A stretch of 40,783 bases of DNA from Myxococcales bacterium (GCA_012514535.1 JAAZAA010000262.1:1-40783), one strand, 5' to 3'. Shown: positions 27,886 to 37,415, counted from the first letter of the stretch. A program made the numbers and translations. The notes: generated by a model from the sequence alone, not told the origin.

Positions 27886-28767
27886 TCACTCCTCCGCGTC
27901 GGGTCCGTCGGGCGCGGAGACGTCCATCCCGATCGCAGCGCCATGCACCCAGCCCTCACCCCCCTTGGTGTCGTACTTCACCCGGTACCACTCCTCCTGG
28001 CGGGCCGTCACGATGACGCGGGTGCCGCTGGTCAACCGCGCGCGGATCTTTGCCGTGCTGTTGGGTTCCCGTCGAATGAGGGCCACGTTCCAACGAACGG
28101 TGGCGCTGCCGCTCGCGGGCACGATGCTGCTGCTCTTCACCAGCTCGGGACGCTCGAACTCCACCAAGGCGTACACGGTGTAGCTCGGATGGCGAGCCTC
28201 GACGCCCTTCCAGGAGAGGTCGTCGACGCTCCGCCGCACGCAGTCGAGCAGCCCCTTGACCACCGCCGAGGGGAGGTCGGTGCTGCGACCGCTCTTTACG
28301 TCGTTGGCGCGGCGCGCCTTGAAGTCGACATCGACCCCCACGGAGAGCTTGCCGATCGCGTTCTCCGCCGCCGGGCACGTCGCCAAGGACCGCAGCGCGG
28401 GGCCCAGGAGGGCTTCCGCGTCGAGCTCGCCACAGTCCTTGATCGCCTTGCCGTCGGCGTCGCGACAGCTGGTGATCTTGTACTCCTCGATGACGAGCCG
28501 CTCGCCAGGGGTCGGCGGCTCCGGCTCCTCGGCGGCCGCCCCCTCCCCGTCGCTCTGCGCTTCGGTGGCCTCCTGCTCGGCGAGCACCTCTTGCCGTGCG
28601 CCTTCGACGGGCGCGGACGGCACCAAGCTCACTCCGGCGAGTCGCGGCCACACGACGCCGATGGCGAAGCCGATCACGGCGATCAACCCGACGCGCCCGA
28701 GCTGCACGCCCTCCGCGCGTCCGCCATCGCCTCGCTCCGGCACGATGATCCTCGGTCCCCGGCTCAT
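27886..28767 (-). CDS. Single-pass membrane protein with AgmX-like and SH3 domains
   Basis: A 293-residue protein with a short basic cytoplasmic start and one membrane segment at about 23-42 (GRVGLIAVIGFAIGVVWP). A Glu/Pro/Ala-rich linker (about 55-88) is followed by two extracytoplasmic modules. The first (about 95-205) holds four Cys and the pattern KLSVGVDVDFKARR...LLDCVRRSVDDLSW, reminiscent of the AgmX/TonB-like C-terminal module of myxobacteria. The second (about 225-285) is an SH3b-like fold (VALIRREPNSTAKIRARLTSG, then EEWYRVKYDTKGGEGWVHG). Such domains often touch peptidoglycan. The ATG at 28767 overlaps the dam stop by 4 nt. Confidence 0.75.
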   Translation of the reverse strand: MSRGPRIIVPERGDGGRAEGVQLGRVGLIAVIGFAIGVVWPRLAGVSLVPSAPVEGARQEVLAEQEATEAQSDGEGAAAEEPEPPTPGERLVIEEYKITSCRDADGKAIKDCGELDAEALLGPALRSLATCPAAENAIGKLSVGVDVDFKARRANDVKSGRSTDLPSAVVKGLLDCVRRSVDDLSWKGVEARHPSYTVYALVEFERPELVKSSSIVPASGSATVRWNVALIRREPNSTAKIRARLTSGTRVIVTARQEEWYRVKYDTKGGEGWVHGAAIGMDVSAPDGPDAEE

Positions 28768-29654
28768 CCTTCCTCTTTCAAAACCAGTTCACGGGACGCC
28801 GCGCCCCCCGCCGCCGACGCCTTCCTGCCCTTCCGCCGCGACGTGTTCGCGGCCACGAGCAGCTCCGCGACGGGGCCACGGGCGCGGGCGTTCGAGTTGA
28901 TGGGTCGACTGGCGTGCACGACCCGCGGCTTGAAGGAGCCGTACAGGGCCCGCGTCTCCTTCGTGTCCGAATTGGAGAGCACGACGGCGACCCGTCGCGC
29001 GGCCAGATCTCCGAACAGGCGCGCCAGGCGGTGATGCTCGTCGTTGCCGAAAGGCTCGCTGTGATACGAGGTGAACTTCGCCGTCGTGGAGACCGGCATG
29101 TACGGCGGATCGAAGTAGACCGCGTCCCCGGGACGCGCCCCGGCCACCACGCTCTCGAAATCGGAGACGAGGACCTCCACGCCTTGGAGCACCTGCGCCA
29201 CGGCGCGCAGGTTGTCCGCGTCACAGATGTTCGGTCGCTCCTGGCGCCCGAAGGGCACGTTGAACTCCCCGGAGCGGTTCACCCGGTACAGGCCGTTGTA
29301 GCCCGTCTTGTTCAAATAGATGATCCGCGCGGCTTTCCTGGCCAGGGTGCGCGGCCGCAAGGCGCGGATCCGGTAGTACTCCTCCTCGGAGTGGCGCATG
29401 TCGCTCAGCGCGGCGATGACCGACTCGACGTCGTCGCGGATCGCCGCGTACATCTGGATCAACTCGGAGTTGCGGTCCGAGAGCACCGCCCGCTGGAAGC
29501 GCCCCTCCGCCGCGAGGGCGAAGAAGACGGCGCCGCCGCCCACGAAGGGTTCGTAGTAGGTGTCGATCTCCCGCGGCAAGGCCGCCAGGATGTCGGGCAC
29601 GAGTCGCCGCTTGCCCCCAGCCCACTTCAGCACGGGTTGCGGCCGCCTCGTCAT
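28764..29654 (-). CDS. dam: Solitary Dam-type DNA adenine-N6 methyltransferase
   Basis: A 296-residue SAM-dependent methyltransferase of the alpha group (Dam/DpnM type), which methylates adenine, classically in GATC. Seen in Dam order: motif X LKWAGGKRRL (residues 9-18), motif I YYEPFVGGGAVFF (about 33-45), LNKTGYNGLYRVNRSGEFN (about 118-136), catalytic motif IV DPPY (about 185) and VVLSNSDTKETRALYG. The C-terminal 25 residues are basic and low-complexity. The start is ATG 29654, whose A lies within the ATGA overlap with the kinase/sigma-54 gene. It is downstream of that regulator and upstream of the SH3 protein. No restriction endonuclease or MutH-like gene is nearby, so it looks like an orphan, regulatory-type methylase. 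GATC specificity is predicted, not shown. Confidence 0.93.
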   Translation of the reverse strand: MTRRPQPVLKWAGGKRRLVPDILAALPREIDTYYEPFVGGGAVFFALAAEGRFQRAVLSDRNSELIQMYAAIRDDVESVIAALSDMRHSEEEYYRIRALRPRTLARKAARIIYLNKTGYNGLYRVNRSGEFNVPFGRQERPNICDADNLRAVAQVLQGVEVLVSDFESVVAGARPGDAVYFDPPYMPVSTTAKFTSYHSEPFGNDEHHRLARLFGDLAARRVAVVLSNSDTKETRALYGSFKPRVVHASRPINSNARARGPVAELLVAANTSRRKGRKASAAGGAASRELVLKEEG

Positions 29655-32600
29655 CGCGACTCGTGTAACCCGCTCGGCGATCCTCGTCCAGAGCGCCCGC
29701 GACGACGCGCGACCGTCGACGGTTCCACCTCGAGGCGTTTCATCATTTTCTGGAGGCCGAACCGAGACAGCCCGAGCAGCTCCGCCGCGCGAGTCTGGTT
29801 TCCCTCGGTCCTGCGGAGGGCCGTCTCCACCAGCTCCCGCTCCAGGGCGTCGACCCGGGTGCGCAGGTGCAAGGTGTCGGGGGCGCGGGGCAGCTCCGCG
29901 GCCGCCTGAATCTCCGGGCTCAGGTGCTCGAGCCGGACGAGCCCTTCCGTCAGCACCAGCAAACGGCGCACCTCGTTCTCCAGCTGGCGGACGTTTCCGG
30001 GCCACTCGTAGCGCAGCATCGCACCGAGCGCCTCGGGGGTGAGCTCGAGCCCGCGCCCGGCCCCGTGCAGATCCGCGAAGCGACGCACGAGCAGGGGCAG
30101 GTCCGCCGCGCGCTCGCGCAGCGGGGGCACGCGCAGGGCGATCACGTTCAGACGATAGAAGAGGTCTTCGCGGAAGAAGCCGGCCTCGACGCGCTCACGC
30201 AGGTTCCGGTGGGTGGCGGCCACCACGCGCACGTCCACGGCGCGCGCTCGCTCGGAGCCGACCGGGCGGATCTCGCCGTTCTGCAGCACGCGCAGCAGCT
30301 TCGTCTGCATGGCCGGCGGCATCTCCGCGATCTCGTCCAGGAACAAAGTGCCCCCGTGGGCGACCTCGAACAGACCCGCCCGCTGACGCGCGGCGCCCGT
30401 GAAGGCGCCGCGCGTGTGCCCGAAGAGCGTCGACTCCAGGAGCGGCTCGGGGATGGCGGCGCAGTTCTCCGCGACGAAGGCCTTGCCCCTGCGGGGACCG
30501 TTGTCGTGGATGGCGCGGGCGACGAGCTCCTTGCCGCTGCCCGACTCTCCCTGCACGAGGACGGGCACCTCGGAGGCCGCCACCCGATCGACCACCCGCA
30601 GCAGCGCCAGGATCGGCTCGCTCTGCCCCACGATGGCGGAGTAGTCCCCGCGGGTCTCGCGGGATCTATCCAGCTCCCGCTCGGCGAGCTCGAGCTCCAC
30701 CTCCCGGCGCGCGAGCTGCTCGGCCATGCGCGCCTCCGCACGCTGGGCCCGTCGCGCCGCGCGTCGGAGCCGGAGCTGATCCCGTGCATCGGCGATGGCG
30801 ACGGCGGCGAGGGTGGCCACGAGCTTCACCCAGGCGAGCTCCGACGCGCCGAAGGCGCCCCGCCGCACCCGATCGTCGAGGTACACGACGCCCTGGGTCT
30901 CGCCGCGGGCGATCAGCGGCACCGCCAACACGCTGCGCAGCTTCAGGGCGTGCACACTGCGGTGCACGTCGGAGAGCTCCCCCGCGGCGTCCACGGCGAC
31001 CACGGGGGCGCCGCGCTCGAGCGCTCGTCGCGCCAAGGTGTGGCTCAGCTCCAGCTGCGCTCCCTGGAGATCACCCCGGGCCAGGTTGCGGGCTGCCCGC
31101 ACCACGAGGCGCTCTTCCTCACCGGGCGCTCCCTGGGGCGCGGAGGGGGACGGCGGCGCCCGCAGGAGCAACAACCCCCGCTCGACGCCGGTCCAGAGCA
31201 GCAGGGCGTCGAGCACCTGCTCGAGGAGCGGCTTGAGGCGCTCTCGCGTGCCGAGGCTCCGCACGAGGCGCTCGATCTCTTCGACCTGCTCCGCGGCGAA
31301 GCGGCTCCCCTCGGGGGCGGAGGCCAGGGCGACCCAGTCGAGGGCCTGTGCGTGACGCTGGAGCTCGTCGGGGGTGCCCGCCAAGAGCTCCCGCGCCGCG
31401 GCGCGCGCGCTGGAGAGGAGGCGGCGGGCGTCCTCGCTCCGTCCCAAGCCGACGGCCAGGCGAGCGCCGCGAGCAAAGGCCGGACCGCGGACGACGCCCA
31501 AGTCCGGCGTCGCTGCGAGCGCGAGCAGCGCTTCGAGGATTCCGTCCGCGCGCTCCGTCGCGCCGCCGACTCGACGCCCTTCGATGGCGGCGTGGGCCCG
31601 GGCTCCCCACCATTCGACGCGGACCTCCGTGGAGGCGCTGCGGGCCAAGGTGTCGAGCTCCGCGACCTCGACGTCGATCCCGTGGGCGAGGAGCCGCGCG
31701 CCGACGCGCAGGCGGTCGTCCGCGGTCCCCCTTGCGAGGCCGCGCGCGGCCTCTTCGGCGTGGAACGCGGCGAGCGCGGAGTTGGAGGTGAGGCCATCGC
31801 TGAGGGACAGGTGCACGTAGCTGACGCAGATCGCGTCGCTGGCTGCCCGGGCGCGCCACAGGGCCTCCTCGGCGGCCTCGACGAGCTCGCTCTCGGCACC
31901 CAGCAGGGCGTAGCTGGCGGCTCGCGCCAAGGCCGCGCGGGCCGCCTCCCCTTGCCGCTGCAGCGCCTCGAACAACAGGGTCGCTCGCTCCGCCGCCGGG
32001 AGCGCGACGCGCAGCTCGCCCCGATCGGTCGCCGCGGCGGCCACTCCGGTCAAGTAGGTCGCCTCCTCGAGCAGGGCTCCGGCGCGCTCGGCGCGGAGCG
32101 CTGCGCGCTGAAAGGCCGCGAGGGCGGCGCTCGGCCGCGCCTCCGCGTGGCAGAGGAGACCCTCCACCCCTTCGAGCCGGGCGAGCTGCTCCTCGTTGAT
32201 CGCGAGGCTCCGGGCCTCCTCCAAGCGCGCCCGCGCCGTCGCGACCTCCCCACGGGCGAGGGCCACGAGCGACTGGGTCTCCAGCAGGGGCGCCGTGGGC
32301 GCGTGCCCTCGCATGTGCGCCTCGGCCTCCAGCACCTTGCCCGCGTCCAGGAGCTCCCGTCCCTCCTGGGCAGCGCGGAGCGAACCGAGCTCTCCGTCGG
32401 CGTCCTGCAGCGCAGCGAGCTCGGCGGCGGCCGCGGTGCGATCGCCCAGGCGGCGCGCGGCCAGGGCCGCTTCGATCCTCGCCATGGGCACCGGGCAGCG
32501 CGACGCCAGGAGGCGAGCGCGCGCGTACTCACCTCGCAAACGCCAGGCGCGAGCGGCCGCGACGCCCAGCTCGCCGTGCAGGTCGGGCAGGTTCTCGATG

Positions 32601-33997
32601 CGCTCGAGCACCTCGAGGGCGACGGGGAGCTCCGCCAGACGGAGCGCGAGCACGGTGGGATCGTCCAGGCGCGCGTTGGACTCCGCCGAAGCCGACTGCG
32701 ACGCGCCCTGGGGCGCCTGCGCTCCGTCGGTGGGGGACGGCGAGCCCAGCAGCTGCGCGCGGCACAGCCCCTCGAGGGGTCCCTGGTCTGCGAAAGCGAG
32801 CAGCCGCGTCGCCAGAGCGGGATCGCTCTCCGAGGTCACGGTCCAGGCGGCAGCGCTCGGGCCCACCACGCCCACGAGCCACCGCCGCTGCTCCTGGACG
32901 CGCGCCTGCCGCAACGGGACGCGCTCCGCTCGTCCCGATGGCCCGTGCTTCGACGACTCCGTCGTCGACGACTCCGTCGTCGCCGATTCCGTTGGCCCGA
33001 TGACGTCGCGACCGGCGCGCCAGGCGTCGAGCCACTCCCGCAACCACTCGCCGGGCGGGCCCTCCACCAGCACGTCCACGACGGCCGCGCCCGCCACGCG
33101 CCGCAGCTCCTCCTGGCGCACCCGCAGGTACTCCCGACGCACCGTGCGGCGACGGCGCTCGGACTCCCACCCACCGGCCCAATCGAACAGGGCGCGTCCA
33201 CGGGAGAGCAGCCACTTCACCGAAGGGCGCAGCGCGGGGTTGTCCGCCAGGAGCGGCCGCAGGAGCTGTTCGTAGGGCTCAGGCAGCGCCGTCGATCGCA
33301 CCGCGTCCACCAACCGCTCGGCGTCGCGCAGCGAGGGCACCAAGAGCTCCGCGAACGTCGCCGCGAGGGCATAGAGATCCCGAGCCCGTCCATCGCCCCG
33401 CGGGCCCCCTTCTTCCCGGAGCCACACCTCGGGGGCCCAGTACCGCGGCGTGCCGCCCCGAGGTTCCAGGGCGCTCGCCTCCGCCTGCAGCCCGAGATCG
33501 ATGAGGGTGCCTCGCGGCGCCTCCTCGGATCCGTCGACGAGGACGTTCGAGGGTTTGAGGTCCCCGTGCGCGATCCCCGCGGCGTGCAGCTCCTCGAGGG
33601 CGTCCGCCAGGTCCCGGAGCAGCAGATCGAGCCGCGACGACGTCCCCTCGAGCCCCGCTCGATCGAGGGGTGTCCCCCGCACCATCCCGAGCACGAGGAA
33701 CGGCGCGGCGACCTCGTCTTCCAGCGCCCAGGGCACCCGAGTCAGGCGCCCGCCCCCGAGGACGGTGACCAGGGACGGCGCCCGGGCCACCGCGAGACAT
33801 TCCGCTTCCCGCGCCAGGAGCACCCCGTCCGGCTCCAGGCCGATTTTCACGGCGTAGGCCCGACCCGTCGGGTCCTCCGCTCCCCACACCCGCGCGCTCG
33901 CGCCCCCGCCGAGCTCGCGCGTCCAGCGCATGGGCCGGTCGCCCCAGAGCCAGCACTCGTCAGGCGCAGCGGCTGGATTTGCCAACTTGGTTGTCAT
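29651..33997 (-). CDS. Ser/Thr kinase - TPR - GAF - sigma-54 activator fusion
   Basis: A 1448-residue signalling protein. Domains in order: protein kinase (about 25-275) with Gly loop [11 protein letters not shown], Lys51 in [15 protein letters not shown] (Asp146, Asn151), DLG (Asp167) and APE (190), so the catalytic residues are present; a region about 300-420 where a P-loop ATPase might be expected but only [12 protein letters not shown] is seen; TPR-like helices (about 440-900); GAF (about 912-1075); a charged coiled coil (about 1080-1115); sigma-54 AAA+ (about 1122-1365) with Walker A GESGSGKE, intact GAFTGA (about 1196), LFLDEIAEM and [12 protein letters not shown]; and a Fis-type helix-turn-helix (about 1390-1425, [20 protein letters not shown]). 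It should contact sigma-54 polymerase and bind enhancers. ATG 33997 is preferred to TTG 34051. Its stop overlaps dam. Confidence 0.92.
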   Translation of the reverse strand: MTTKLANPAAAPDECWLWGDRPMRWTRELGGGASARVWGAEDPTGRAYAVKIGLEPDGVLLAREAECLAVARAPSLVTVLGGGRLTRVPWALEDEVAAPFLVLGMVRGTPLDRAGLEGTSSRLDLLLRDLADALEELHAAGIAHGDLKPSNVLVDGSEEAPRGTLIDLGLQAEASALEPRGGTPRYWAPEVWLREEGGPRGDGRARDLYALAATFAELLVPSLRDAERLVDAVRSTALPEPYEQLLRPLLADNPALRPSVKWLLSRGRALFDWAGGWESERRRRTVRREYLRVRQEELRRVAGAAVVDVLVEGPPGEWLREWLDAWRAGRDVIGPTESATTESSTTESSKHGPSGRAERVPLRQARVQEQRRWLVGVVGPSAAAWTVTSESDPALATRLLAFADQGPLEGLCRAQLLGSPSPTDGAQAPQGASQSASAESNARLDDPTVLALRLAELPVALEVLERIENLPDLHGELGVAAARAWRLRGEYARARLLASRCPVPMARIEAALAARRLGDRTAAAAELAALQDADGELGSLRAAQEGRELLDAGKVLEAEAHMRGHAPTAPLLETQSLVALARGEVATARARLEEARSLAINEEQLARLEGVEGLLCHAEARPSAALAAFQRAALRAERAGALLEEATYLTGVAAAATDRGELRVALPAAERATLLFEALQRQGEAARAALARAASYALLGAESELVEAAEEALWRARAASDAICVSYVHLSLSDGLTSNSALAAFHAEEAARGLARGTADDRLRVGARLLAHGIDVEVAELDTLARSASTEVRVEWWGARAHAAIEGRRVGGATERADGILEALLALAATPDLGVVRGPAFARGARLAVGLGRSEDARRLLSSARAAARELLAGTPDELQRHAQALDWVALASAPEGSRFAAEQVEEIERLVRSLGTRERLKPLLEQVLDALLLWTGVERGLLLLRAPPSPSAPQGAPGEEERLVVRAARNLARGDLQGAQLELSHTLARRALERGAPVVAVDAAGELSDVHRSVHALKLRSVLAVPLIARGETQGVVYLDDRVRRGAFGASELAWVKLVATLAAVAIADARDQLRLRRAARRAQRAEARMAEQLARREVELELAERELDRSRETRGDYSAIVGQSEPILALLRVVDRVAASEVPVLVQGESGSGKELVARAIHDNGPRRGKAFVAENCAAIPEPLLESTLFGHTRGAFTGAARQRAGLFEVAHGGTLFLDEIAEMPPAMQTKLLRVLQNGEIRPVGSERARAVDVRVVAATHRNLRERVEAGFFREDLFYRLNVIALRVPPLRERAADLPLLVRRFADLHGAGRGLELTPEALGAMLRYEWPGNVRQLENEVRRLLVLTEGLVRLEHLSPEIQAAAELPRAPDTLHLRTRVDALERELVETALRRTEGNQTRAAELLGLSRFGLQKMMKRLEVEPSTVARRRGRSGRGSPSGLHESR
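32952..32981 (-). repeat. 15-bp tandem repeat inside the kinase linker
   Basis: Two perfect 15-bp units (32952-32966, 32967-32981) and a degenerate third (to about 32996) encode the in-frame linker [14 protein letters not shown] between the degenerate ATPase region and the helical region. Confidence 0.85.
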
Positions 33998-34300
33998 CGA
34001 GCGGGGAACCCCAACCAAACCAGGGTATCCCGCTCCTGGGCAAGTGGTCAACCGAGGTGGCGGAGCGCCCTACGGCGCGGCGCGGCGCCGCTCCCCTTCC
34101 GGGCTGGGGAGCAACTCCGTCCGAGCGCAGCAGGGCGCAGCTCCGCCCGCACGCACGCACGTCTGGCTTCAGGTCCCCCGCAGGACGCAGCACCACCAGA
34201 ACCCTCCAGCCGCTGGCTCAGGCTGGAGCCGGCTGGAGCCACCCTCACGCCGGCTCCCCGACACCCCGAGGGGGCCTCTCCGAGCGGGAGAAGCTGGCGC
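33998..34300 (-). promoter_or_regulatory. Leader/intergenic region of the kinase operon
   Basis: A 303-bp gap without a gene. It holds a 7-bp inverted repeat TTGGTTG/CAACCAA (33987-33993 with 34012-34018) spanning the kinase start, a candidate sigma-54 site at 34039-34054, and a 10-bp tandem repeat GGCTGGAGCC x2 (34221-34240). The tandem repeat pairs with CTCCAGCC at 34205-34212 to form an 8-bp hairpin downstream of the small-protein gene. Confidence 0.45.
34039..34054 (-). promoter_or_regulatory. Candidate sigma-54 (-24/-12) promoter
   Basis: On the minus strand CGGTTGACCACTTGCC has the -24 GG and the -12 TTGC at the fixed sigma-54 spacing (GG-N10-GC). The start point would lie about 30 bases before ATG 33997. 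The -24 box lacks the full TGGCAC, so chance is possible in GC-rich DNA. Confidence 0.35.
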
Positions 34301-34555
34301 TCAGCTGTCCATGTACAGCTGGAGGTGCTCGCGCAGCACCTCCTCCGTCACGCCGGTGCGAATGTGCTCACGAAGGGTGTCCGCCAGGGCCAGCAGGAGC
34401 TCGTCCACGCCCTTCTCCTCGATGATCTTCCCGAGCAGGCGACGCGCAGGCGGCGTGTCGTCCTCCCGGAGGAAGGCGCGTACCTCCTCGACGGTGATGT
34501 CCCCCTGAAAGTCCAAGTACAGGTTGTCCATCAAGTAGCGGACGAGCTCGTTCAT
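34301..34555 (-). CDS. Small helical protein, unknown
   Basis: An 84-residue protein rich in Leu, Glu and Arg and predicted by eye to be all-helical: NELVRYLMDNLYLDFQGDI, then TVEEVRAFLREDDT, ARRLLGKIIEEKGVDELLLA, and LREHIRTGVTEEVLREHLQ. It has no signal peptide, Cys pair or membrane segment. A strong AGGAGG ribosome-binding site (about 34562-34567, minus strand) supports the double ATG at 34558/34555; the second gives the better spacing. An upstream open extension to 34642 lacks such a site. It lies between pilQ (182 bp upstream) and the kinase operon. I do not recognise the family. Confidence 0.75.
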   Translation of the reverse strand: MNELVRYLMDNLYLDFQGDITVEEVRAFLREDDTPPARRLLGKIIEEKGVDELLLALADTLREHIRTGVTEEVLREHLQLYMDS

Positions 34556-34737
34556 CATCACCCTCCTGTGCGCTCGACCTCCCGGCGAGGTTCGTGGATC
34601 GGAAGACTCAGAGCTATACCCGCCCTCGTCGCGCCCATGCAAGCGAGGCGCCGCCCGAAGCGCGACGCCTCTCGGTCACGTCAACGCGCGGCGCCCCCTC
34701 GTGCGTCCCCCAGCGCACGCACGGGAGCTCACCTGGT

Positions 34738-37044
34738 TCACCTGCCGAGGGCTTCCGCGCGGTTCACGATGCGCGGCGTGATGAAGATCACGAGCTCACC
34801 CCGCGTGTCGCTCGCCCGGCGGCGCTGGAAGAGCAGGCCCAGCAGCGGGATGTCCCCGAAGAAGGGCACCTGATCGAGGTTCCGGCCCGTGTTGCGGGTG
34901 AAGATCCCACCGATGACCGCGGTGTGGCCGTCGAGGACGAGGAGCTCCGTCTCCGCCTCGCGCTTGAGGATCGTTGGGTCACCCCGCGCCGACGTCTGGT
35001 TGAAGTCGGGCTCGTCGCGGTTGATCTTGACCCGCATCTGCACGCTGCCTTCGGCCGTCACGTGAGGACGGACGAGCAGCTGCAGCTTGGCTTCCTGGAA
35101 GATCGTCTGCACGCCCTGCGCGCTCACCTGGGAGAACGGGATGAGCGTGCCCTGGGAGATGCGCGCCTCGAGGTTGTCCAGCGTGAGGACACGCGGGCTC
35201 GACAGGATGCGCAACATGCCGCTCGACTCCGCAGCGGAGAGACGCACGGCGAGGTTCACCGTGTTGTCGATGGAGCCGAAGGTGAGGCCGAGGGCACCAC
35301 CGGAACCCGTACCGACGGCGGCGGGCAGGTTCACGGCGAAGTTCGGGACCGGCACCCGCTGCGCGAAGGGGCTGAGGCCCTGAGTGGGAGTGTTGGCGTC
35401 GTAGCCACCACCCGTGGCTCCGATGGAGCTCGGGAAGACGAGGCCGGTCGGGTTCCCCGTGGCGGCGGACATGTTGGCGTTGCCGCCCCACTGGATACCC
35501 ACGTCCTTGAGGTAGCGGCTCGTCGCCTCGACGATGCGCGCCTCGACGAGCACCTGCGGCGTCTGGGTGTCGAGGGCGCGCACCAGCTCCTCGACCTGAT
35601 CGAGGGCTCCGGATACGTCCCGGGCGACCAGAGTGTTCGTGCGGTCGTCGATGGCGATCGAGCCGCGGTTGGACAACAGCACCGACGCACGCTCGGCCAT
35701 CGTCCGCGCCCCCGCGTAGCTCACGGGGATGAGGCGCGTCTCGATCGGCGCGAGCTGCACCTCCTGGCGGCGCCGCGCGATCTCCATCTCGCGCTCTCGC
35801 TCGAGATCCGAGAGGGGCGCCACACGCACGAGGTTGCCCCGGCGCACCATCCCGAGCCGCTTCGACTGCAGCACGACGTCGAGAGCCTGATCCCAGGGGA
35901 CGTTCCGCATGCGGATCGTCACGGTGCCGCTCACGTTGTCGGCGACCACCAGGTTCACCTGGCCGACGTCGCCGAGGAGGCGCAGCACGTTGTGGATGTC
36001 GGCGTCCTTGAGATCCAGGTCGATGCGACGCCCGGTGTATTGCCCGGCGGCTTGCCCCAGGATACCCGGGGCGAAGGCCCCCGCCTCGTCCGGCTCCTGC
36101 GCGGCCTCTCCGAGGCCCTCCACGCCCGTGTGCAGCGCAGGGAGATCCTCGAGTCCCTTCTCGACGTAGACGGTCTTGGAGCGACGCGCCGCGAGCCCGT
36201 CACGGCCCTTGCCCGTGAGGCTCGAGGGGAGCGCCCCGGGCTCGAAGAACGACCACACGAGCCGGTTGCCCTGCTGCTCCGCGGAGCTGGTGACCTTCGT
36301 ACTGCGCTCCACCTCCACCACGACGTCCCGTCCTCGGGTGTAGGACGACACGGCGTGCACCCCGCCGCCGAAGGCGCTCACGTCGAGGGTGCGGGTCAGC
36401 TGCTCCGGCAAGGCGGCGTTGCGGATGATGAGCGTCGAGCGCCCGTTCGCCCCGTTGTCCCGGCGGAACTGGACTCGCCCGGTGAGCTCGATGGTCACCA
36501 CGTCCCGGTGACTCTCGTGCTGGAAGTTCACGTCCATCACGCGGGCCAAGGAAGCGGCGCGCTCGGGGGCCTGGGGGGCGGTCTTCGTCTGGGGAGCTCC
36601 GACCAGCTCGCGGATGGCGCCGAGTTCACCCTTCTCGAAGCGCACGACGAGGCGATTGCCCTCCACGGAGACGCCGTACTGCGCGTCCTGCAAGAGGGTG
36701 ATGACGACGCGAGAGGTCTTGCGCTTGCCGTCCTCGAAGGTCTGCGCCAGCACGCCGCCGACGACCCCCTTGCCCTCGGTGATGGCCTCGGGGGCTCCCG
36801 CCAGCTCCGCGTCGACCACGTCGACGATGATGCGCCGAGTGGGGATGTCCAGCCGGGCGGAGTAGGTAGGGCGGGCGCTCAGCTCGATCTCCACCCTCCC
36901 GAGGTCGTTGTCGCCGCTCGTCACGCGCACGTCGCGCAGAGCGGCCAGCGGCTCGGCGAAGGCGGGCGGGGCCCCGAGGAGCGCGGCTGCGACCAGCGCC
37001 GGGGAGAAGAAACGGAGCAAACGTAGCGGCTTGGAGCACATCAT
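34738..37044 (-). CDS. pilQ: Type IV pilus secretin PilQ
   Basis: PilQ forms the outer-membrane ring through which the type IV pilus exits. The 768-residue product has a signal peptide (about 1-30, ending AFA), two AMIN domains that bind peptidoglycan (about 35-125 and about 180-280), a short secretin N-terminal unit (RRIDLDLKDADIHNVLRLLG), an N1/secretin_N unit (VSYAGARTMAERASVLLSNRG) and the C-terminal secretin domain. The last holds the hallmark VPFFGDIPLLGLLFQ and ELVIFITPRIV. Tandem ATGs at 37044 and 37041 follow a GAGGG site. It is transcribed after pilP, but a 420-bp repeat-bearing gap separates them, so it may have its own promoter. Confidence 0.96.
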   Translation of the reverse strand: MMCSKPLRLLRFFSPALVAAALLGAPPAFAEPLAALRDVRVTSGDNDLGRVEIELSARPTYSARLDIPTRRIIVDVVDAELAGAPEAITEGKGVVGGVLAQTFEDGKRKTSRVVITLLQDAQYGVSVEGNRLVVRFEKGELGAIRELVGAPQTKTAPQAPERAASLARVMDVNFQHESHRDVVTIELTGRVQFRRDNGANGRSTLIIRNAALPEQLTRTLDVSAFGGGVHAVSSYTRGRDVVVEVERSTKVTSSAEQQGNRLVWSFFEPGALPSSLTGKGRDGLAARRSKTVYVEKGLEDLPALHTGVEGLGEAAQEPDEAGAFAPGILGQAAGQYTGRRIDLDLKDADIHNVLRLLGDVGQVNLVVADNVSGTVTIRMRNVPWDQALDVVLQSKRLGMVRRGNLVRVAPLSDLEREREMEIARRRQEVQLAPIETRLIPVSYAGARTMAERASVLLSNRGSIAIDDRTNTLVARDVSGALDQVEELVRALDTQTPQVLVEARIVEATSRYLKDVGIQWGGNANMSAATGNPTGLVFPSSIGATGGGYDANTPTQGLSPFAQRVPVPNFAVNLPAAVGTGSGGALGLTFGSIDNTVNLAVRLSAAESSGMLRILSSPRVLTLDNLEARISQGTLIPFSQVSAQGVQTIFQEAKLQLLVRPHVTAEGSVQMRVKINRDEPDFNQTSARGDPTILKREAETELLVLDGHTAVIGGIFTRNTGRNLDQVPFFGDIPLLGLLFQRRRASDTRGELVIFITPRIVNRAEALGR

Positions 37045-37332
37045 GAGCGACCCTCGGGGGGCGACCGATCGGGACTGAGCCCCCCCGCGCCTGCGGCGCC
37101 AGGGAACCGGACGAAACCGTACCTGGCCGCCTCTTCAGGGAACAAATTCCCGGCAGTTCTTCCGAGCACGCCCAGAGCCACCACCCAGGATCCCCGCGCT
37201 CCCGGCCCCCCACCTCAGACTCAGGCGCGAACGCAGGACTCCCTCGAGCCGAGCCCCGCACCACCGGCGAGCTCGACCTCACGACCCGGAATGGGGCGCG
37301 GCAACACCCAGGGGCTCGCGCCCCGACGACTC

Positions 37333-37362
37333 ACGCCCGACGAAAGCACGCCCGACGAAAGC
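37333..37362 (-). repeat. 15-bp tandem duplication, pilP-pilQ spacer
   Basis: Two identical units (37333-37347, 37348-37362; ACGCCCGACGAAAGC on the plus strand) between pilP and pilQ. Confidence 0.9.
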
Positions 37363-37415
37363 ACGAGCGCGATCAGAGCGGCGCGCGCGATCGGGACCGG
37401 ATGCGATCAGAACCA

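Noticed and set aside
28764-29654. Restriction-modification system
   Set aside because: Only the methylase is present; no endonuclease-like gene lies on either side.
29867-34873. Very long open frame antisense to the kinase/sigma-54 gene
   Set aside because: It mirrors a real gene's codon pattern in GC-rich DNA, has no recognisable domain, and the opposite strand carries intact kinase and AAA+ motifs.
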